From: Allorhizobium borbori
GTDB taxonomy: Bacteria; Pseudomonadota; Alphaproteobacteria; Rhizobiales; Rhizobiaceae
Reading direction: 5' to 3'
Assembly (NCBI RefSeq): GCF_014196535.1
Contig: NZ_JACIDU010000001.1
Coordinates: forward strand, 310,001-374,000
DNA length: 64,000 nt
A program made the translations under genes and the position numbers. How positions within the stretch are numbered: position 1 is the first letter of the stretch; every line of letters begins with the position of its first letter. Below the pieces are notes generated by a model, which was given only the letters and a program-made list of their open reading frames with translations, was not told the DNA's origin and did not search any database. This document shows, one piece after another, positions 60,015-64,000 of the stretch.

Positions 60015-61031
60015 TTACTTGCGCGCCTGCAAGATCTTGAAGCGAGCATTGCGGCAAACCTCGCCGCTTTCGCGGAAGGCTTCCTTGAGCACCGGCTCGT
60101 AAGGCAGGCCGCGATTGGCGACCAGAAGCAATTCACCGCCCGGACGCAGAGCGGCAGCGGCAGCGCGAATGAAGGCCTGGCCAAGACCCGGCTCGGCGGC
60201 CTGCGCCTCATGGAAGGGCGGGTTCATGATGACGAGATCGTATTTTTCCTTCGGCGGTTCCGAACCCAGATCCTGCCAGAAGAAGCGCGTGGTGAGCTTC
60301 GGGCAATTGGCGGCCAGATTGGCCTTCGCATAGTCAAGAGCCGCATAGTCAGCCTCGAACAGGTCAATACGGGCGGTTGCCGGCGATTTGGTCGCCAGCA
60401 TGACCGAAAGATAACCCCAGCCCGCACCGAAATCGGCTGCATTGCCATCGAAGTTGGTCGGCAGGCGGCTTGCCAGCAGTTCGGAACCTGCGTCGACGCG
60501 ATCGTGGGAGAACATGCCGGGCGCTGCTGTAAAGCGGCCCTCGACCGTAACGGGATGGGTCGCGAACTGGGCGAGCGCGGGCGCAATGTCTTCCGGGCAG
60601 CGCAGAATGAGCGCCACGCCATGATATTTCGGCATGTGGTCGGTCAGCAGACCGAGACGCTCAAGCGCCTTGCGCAGCGGCTGGATGCCATCTTCCTTGC
60701 CTCCGGCCACGACGATGACGCCGCCGGTGCGCACGCGCTTCAGTGCTTCGGCGACACGGTTTTCATTCTCGCCCTTGTGCTTGCCGACCAGAACCAGTGC
60801 GCCATCATAATCCTCGCCCTCAACCAGCGGCTTCGGTGCGAAACCGGCCTTTTCGAGCGGCAGATAGAACGGCCGGAAGCCCTGGACACAATCGAGCGTG
60901 GCGGCGAAACCTTCCGGCGGGCGGAGACCGGCCTCGGCGCCCAGAAACAGGTAGCGTTCATCCGCGCCGGGCAGAGGCAGAACCTCGGCGGCAAAGGGAT
61001 GGAACAGGGTCTTCAGGGCGTCGCGGGACAT
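60015..61031 (-). CDS. RsmC-like class I methyltransferase
   Basis: A 338-residue protein with two Rossmann-like halves, as in RsmC, which methylates G1207 of 16S rRNA. The N-terminal half lacks motifs (LVLVGKHKGENENRVAEALKRVRTGGVIVV). The C-terminal half has the SAM loop AADFGAGWGYLSVML, the acidic DLFEADYAALDYAKANL, and the catalytic NPPFH motif in DLVIMNPPFHEAQ. RsmC and RlmG share this layout, so the target base is not certain. The start is ATG 61031. It lies downstream of pnp on the same strand, 81 bp away. Confidence 0.87.
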   Translation of the reverse strand: MSRDALKTLFHPFAAEVLPLPGADERYLFLGAEAGLRPPEGFAATLDCVQGFRPFYLPLEKAGFAPKPLVEGEDYDGALVLVGKHKGENENRVAEALKRVRTGGVIVVAGGKEDGIQPLRKALERLGLLTDHMPKYHGVALILRCPEDIAPALAQFATHPVTVEGRFTAAPGMFSHDRVDAGSELLASRLPTNFDGNAADFGAGWGYLSVMLATKSPATARIDLFEADYAALDYAKANLAANCPKLTTRFFWQDLGSEPPKEKYDLVIMNPPFHEAQAAEPGLGQAFIRAAAAALRPGGELLLVANRGLPYEPVLKEAFRESGEVCRNARFKILQARK

Positions 61032-61112
61032 GGTTCAGGCCTTCGGGTTGGGCGGATACGACAAAGGCGCGGGATCGAAATCCCGCGCCTGATTTCCTGG
61101 AAAAGTGGCCGA

Positions 61113-63260
61113 TTACTCGGCGGCTTCGCCATCGTCCTTCTTCTTCTCGGCGACGATTTCCTTGCCGGTCGTCTGGTCGACGGCCTTCATGGAGAGGCGA
61201 ACCTTGCCGCGCTCATCGAAGCCCATGAGCTTCACGAAGACCTTGTCGCCTTCCTTGATGACGTCGGTCGTCTTGGCCACGCGCTCGGAAGCAAGCTGCG
61301 AGATGTGGACGAGGCCGTCACGGGCGCCGAAGAAGTTCACGAAGGCGCCGAAATCGGCGGTCTTGACGACCGTGCCTTCGTAGATCTGGCCGACTTCCGG
61401 CTCGGCAACGATGGAGTGGATCCACTTGCGGGCCGCTTCGATCTCCTTGCCGGAGGACGAAGCGATCTTCACGGTGCCATCGTCTTCGATGTTGATCTTG
61501 GCGCCGGTCTTTTCGACGATTTCGCGGATGACCTTGCCGCCCGAACCGATGACTTCACGGATCTTGTCGACCGGGATGTTCATCACTTCGATACGCGGGG
61601 CGAATTCGCCGAGCTGCGAACGGCCTTCGCTGATGGCCTTGGCCATTTCGCCGAGGATATGGGTACGACCGCCCTGAGCCTGCTCAAGCGCGACCTTCAT
61701 GATCTCTTCGGTAATACCGGCGATCTTGATGTCCATCTGCAGCGAGGTAATGCCGTCGGCGGTACCGGCGACCTTGAAGTCCATGTCGCCGAGGTGGTCT
61801 TCGTCACCGAGAATGTCGGAGAGAACGGCGAAGCGTTCACCTTCGAGAATCAGGCCCATGGCGATACCGGCAACCGGCTTGGCCAGCGGAACGCCCGCAT
61901 CCATCAGAGCGAGCGAGGTGCCGCAAACGGTGGCCATGGAGGACGAACCGTTGGACTCGGTGATCTCGGAAACGACACGCAGCGTGTAGGGGAACTGTTC
62001 AGCGGCCGGCAGCATCGGGTGGATGGCGCGCCAGGCCAGCTTGCCGTGGCCGATTTCGCGGCGGCCCGGGGAGCCCATGCGGCCGGTCTCACCCACCGAG
62101 TAGGGCGGGAAGTTGTAGTGCAGCATGAAGTTTTCCTTGTACATGCCCGTCAAGGAATCGACATACTGCTCGTCTTCGCCGGTGCCGAGAGTGGCGACCA
62201 CGAGGGCCTGCGTCTCACCGCGGGTGAAGAGAGCCGAACCATGGGTGCGCGGCAGAGTGCCGACTTCGGCGACGATCGGGCGAACGGTCGACAGGTCGCG
62301 ACCGTCGATACGGCTGCCGGTGTCGAGGATGTTCCAGCGCACGATCTTGGCCTGCAGGTGCTTGAACACGGCGCCGATTTCTTCAGCCGTGTACTTGGCT
62401 TCCTCGCCTTCAGCCGGAGCGAAGTGCGCCTTCACCTTGGCCTTGACGGCGTCGACTGCGTTGTAGCGATCAGCCTTCTGGGTGATCTTGTAGGCGTCGC
62501 GCAGTTCAGCTTCGGCGATCGAGAGCATTTCGGCTTCAAGTGCGGAGAAGTCTTCCGGCTGGAAGTCACGCGGTTCCTTGGCGGCCACTTCGGCGAGCTT
62601 GATGATCGCATCGAGAACCGGCTGGAAGCCACGGTGGCCGAACATGACGGCGCCGAGCATGACTTCTTCGTTGAGTTCCTTGGCTTCGGATTCGACCATC
62701 AGAACGGCGTCATGCGTACCGGCGACAACCAGGTCGAGGACGCTTTCCTGCATTTCGTCGAGATGCGGGTTCAGGACGTATTCGCCGTTGATAAAGCCGA
62801 CGCGGGCACCGCCAACCGGGCCCATGAACGGAACGCCGGAAATCGTGAGCGCAGCGGAAGCCGCAACCATCGACAGGATATCCGGGTTGTTTTCGAGGTC
62901 ATGCTGCAGAACGGTAACGACGACCTGCGTGTCGTTCTTGTAGCCTTCCGGGAAGAGCGGACGGATCGGGCGGTCGATGAGGCGGGAAACGAGCGTTTCG
63001 TTTTCCGACGGACGGCCTTCGCGCTTGAAGTAGCCACCCGGGATCTTGCCGGCGGCGTAGGTCTTTTCCTGGTAGTTGACGGTCAGCGGGAAGAAGTCCT
63101 GACCCGGCTTCGGCGCCTTGGCGGAAACGACGGTGGCGAGAACGACGGTTTCGCCGTAGGTGGCGATCACAGCGCCGTCAGCCTGACGGGCGACCTTGCC
63201 CGTTTCCAGCTTCAGCGGGCGGCCAGCCCATTCGACTTCTACGATGTGGTGTTCGAACAT
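61113..63260 (-). CDS. pnp: Polyribonucleotide nucleotidyltransferase (PNPase)
   Basis: PNPase degrades RNA 3' to 5' with phosphate and takes part in small-RNA turnover. The 715-residue protein has two RNase PH domains (first from [21 protein letters not shown], second around [22 protein letters not shown] with [13 protein letters not shown]). These are followed by a KH domain ([26 protein letters not shown]) and an S1 domain ([28 protein letters not shown]). The acidic C-terminal tail is common. The start at 63260 matches the family; the longer frame is leader. rpsO lies 350 bp upstream, the conserved rpsO-pnp order. Confidence 0.97.
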   Translation of the reverse strand: MFEHHIVEVEWAGRPLKLETGKVARQADGAVIATYGETVVLATVVSAKAPKPGQDFFPLTVNYQEKTYAAGKIPGGYFKREGRPSENETLVSRLIDRPIRPLFPEGYKNDTQVVVTVLQHDLENNPDILSMVAASAALTISGVPFMGPVGGARVGFINGEYVLNPHLDEMQESVLDLVVAGTHDAVLMVESEAKELNEEVMLGAVMFGHRGFQPVLDAIIKLAEVAAKEPRDFQPEDFSALEAEMLSIAEAELRDAYKITQKADRYNAVDAVKAKVKAHFAPAEGEEAKYTAEEIGAVFKHLQAKIVRWNILDTGSRIDGRDLSTVRPIVAEVGTLPRTHGSALFTRGETQALVVATLGTGEDEQYVDSLTGMYKENFMLHYNFPPYSVGETGRMGSPGRREIGHGKLAWRAIHPMLPAAEQFPYTLRVVSEITESNGSSSMATVCGTSLALMDAGVPLAKPVAGIAMGLILEGERFAVLSDILGDEDHLGDMDFKVAGTADGITSLQMDIKIAGITEEIMKVALEQAQGGRTHILGEMAKAISEGRSQLGEFAPRIEVMNIPVDKIREVIGSGGKVIREIVEKTGAKINIEDDGTVKIASSSGKEIEAARKWIHSIVAEPEVGQIYEGTVVKTADFGAFVNFFGARDGLVHISQLASERVAKTTDVIKEGDKVFVKLMGFDERGKVRLSMKAVDQTTGKEIVAEKKKDDGEAAE

Positions 63261-63610
63261 ATCTTGTCCTTGAGACTGCGGGCACGCCGGCACGATGGCC
63301 AGAGGCACGCCTCGCGATTGAGACTCATCACGGGCAAGACAGCGGGAGACTCGGCACACCCGCAATCCCGGGCCGAGCATCCTGCAATCCTGCCCCATGA
63401 CAGGTCATCGGTTAAACCGGGCGACCGGCCCATCCGGTACACCCCATGCCTCCACCCTGCGGCGAAGGCGCTTCATTGGCCGAAGTCGTATCCGCCCGGA
63501 TGGCGTCGCTTTTCGGCAGATCCGTATCCGGCAAAGCCGGGACGGTTGAGGGCTTTCAGTGCCCTGAAACGAGGCGGCAGACGCTGGAGACCAGCGTCTG
63601 CCGGAAGAGC
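63261..63610 (-). other. rpsO-pnp intergenic leader
   Basis: The 350 bases between rpsO and pnp hold no gene. They contain the strong hairpin at 63576-63602 just behind rpsO and a smaller one (AGGGC/GCCCT near 63549-63565). In many bacteria this region holds an RNase III-processed stem that controls pnp by PNPase itself; an equivalent is likely but not proven here. Confidence 0.5.
63576..63602 (-). terminator. Hairpin behind rpsO
   Basis: GGCAGACGCTGG (63576-63587) pairs perfectly with CCAGCGTCTGCC (63591-63602) around AGA. No T-run follows on the minus strand, so it may be a processing or stabilising stem more than a stop. Confidence 0.6.
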
Positions 63611-63880
63611 TTAGCGGCGGATGCCGAGGCTCGCGATGAGCTTGGCGTAACGGCCTTCATCCTTCTTCTTCAGGTAGTCGAGAAGCGAACGACGGCTGGA
63701 AACCATCTTCAGCAGACCACGGCGGGAATGGTTATCCTTCTTGTGGCCCTTGAAGTGCTCGGTGAGGTTGTTGATGCGCTCGGTCAGAACGGCAACCTGG
63801 ACTTCCGGAGAACCGGTGTCGCCTTCGGCAGTTGCGTATTCCTTGATGAGGGCGGCCTTGCGCTCAGCAGTGATCGACAT
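63611..63880 (-). CDS. rpsO: 30S ribosomal protein S15
   Basis: S15 is a primary 16S rRNA binder. The 89-residue protein ([20 protein letters not shown], then [41 protein letters not shown] and [24 protein letters not shown]) matches the family from end to end. AGGATTGTCCG precedes the start on the minus strand. The leader continues to about 63977, long enough for the autoregulatory structures S15 binds in other bacteria. Confidence 0.98.
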   Translation of the reverse strand: MSITAERKAALIKEYATAEGDTGSPEVQVAVLTERINNLTEHFKGHKKDNHSRRGLLKMVSSRRSLLDYLKKKDEGRYAKLIASLGIRR

Positions 63881-63983
63881 CGGACAATCCTTTCATAAAT
63901 GGATTTAAGGGACGCCATAAGCCGGGATGTCGTCCAGCTTCGGCCATGAATGCACGCGGACAAAAGCCCGCTGCTGGCGCCGC

Positions 63984-63989
63984 ATATAG
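63984..63989 (-). promoter_or_regulatory. Possible -10 element for rpsO
   Basis: On the minus strand the bases read CTATAT, the exact rhizobial -10 consensus, about 104 bases before the rpsO start. The matching -35 would lie outside the window. Confidence 0.3.
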
Positions 63990-64000
63990 TGCATTTCCAC

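Noticed and set aside
60006-63614. A 1202-codon plus-strand open frame covering the RsmC-like gene, pnp and the start of rpsO's 3' region
   Set aside because: It runs exactly antisense to two conserved genes. High GC content leaves such frames free of stops; it has no ribosome site and no family resemblance.

Overview
The window is a gene-dense, GC-rich stretch of chromosome from an alphaproteobacterium, most likely of the Rhizobiaceae (Agrobacterium/Rhizobium group). The support is an Irr regulator next to fabA-fabB-fabI, a complete rhizobial-type phn locus, 4.5S RNA ahead of dnaX-ybaB-recR, TTAA-N7-TTAA (CtrA-type) and GGAAC-N16-CGTT (EcfG-type) sites, and short intergenic palindromes of the kind scattered through rhizobial genomes. 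I see no insertion sequence, prophage, CRISPR array or rRNA operon. Nearly every gene is housekeeping or a conserved accessory gene, and all look intact except the first, which is cut by the window edge, and a possible 3' remnant of aroA. No species assignment is justified.

Layout. 1-4000: 3' end of glk, an MsbA-type ABC exporter, dapB and gpmA. 4000-17140: the phosphonate locus, with divergent phnF repressor, phnGHIJKL plus a hexapeptide acyltransferase, then phnCDE1E2 (transport), then a DUF1045 2H phosphoesterase with phnM and phnN. 17200-23100: polA, a MarR regulator, an M20 peptidase, and two candidate small RNAs. 23100-32900: a YbaK deacylase, a class A penicillin-binding protein, dnaK-dnaJ, a TetR/small membrane protein pair, then overlapping recF-moeB-GNAT. 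32900-41900: mixed metabolic genes (2-hydroxyacid dehydrogenase, SH3 protein, adenosine kinase, AEC carrier, cytochrome c, kdsB, pheA, VOC, WYL regulator, nudC, HIT). 41900-48900: ffs, dnaX, ybaB, MOSC, recR, an MltB-type transglycosylase, rnd, and an acidic protein I do not recognise. 48900-52500: rpsA, cmk, a FYDLN-acid protein and tRNA-Ala(GGC). 52500-59900: HdeD, YdcF, a small secreted protein, TRIC channel, irr, fabA-fabB-fabI and an AraC regulator. 60000-64000: an RsmC-like methyltransferase, pnp and rpsO.

How the genes fit together. The phosphonate locus forms a full uptake-and-cleavage pathway. PhnCDE imports phosphonates, PhnI/GHL/M/J activate the substrate and break the C-P bond, and PhnN makes PRPP. 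Two controls are visible: a pair of palindromes at the phnF-phnG divergent promoter and a Pho-box-like site before phnC. No phnP is present, so the cyclic phosphodiesterase step is open, and the DUF1045 protein is a plausible filler.

The most interesting signals lie between genes. A minus-strand RNA at about 22900-23027 has three hairpins, each showing an anti-Shine-Dalgarno CUCCUCCC-type loop; wobble pairs fix the strand. A second multi-hairpin RNA with C-rich loops and its own terminator lies at about 20388-20536, in front of the MarR gene. Other points of note are a 46-bp near-perfect operator palindrome at the TetR divergent promoter, a terminator stranded between irr and fabA, a 120-bp inverted repeat pair inside the phn operon, two consensus CtrA boxes, an EcfG promoter for hdeD, and the apparent loss of aroA upstream of cmk.
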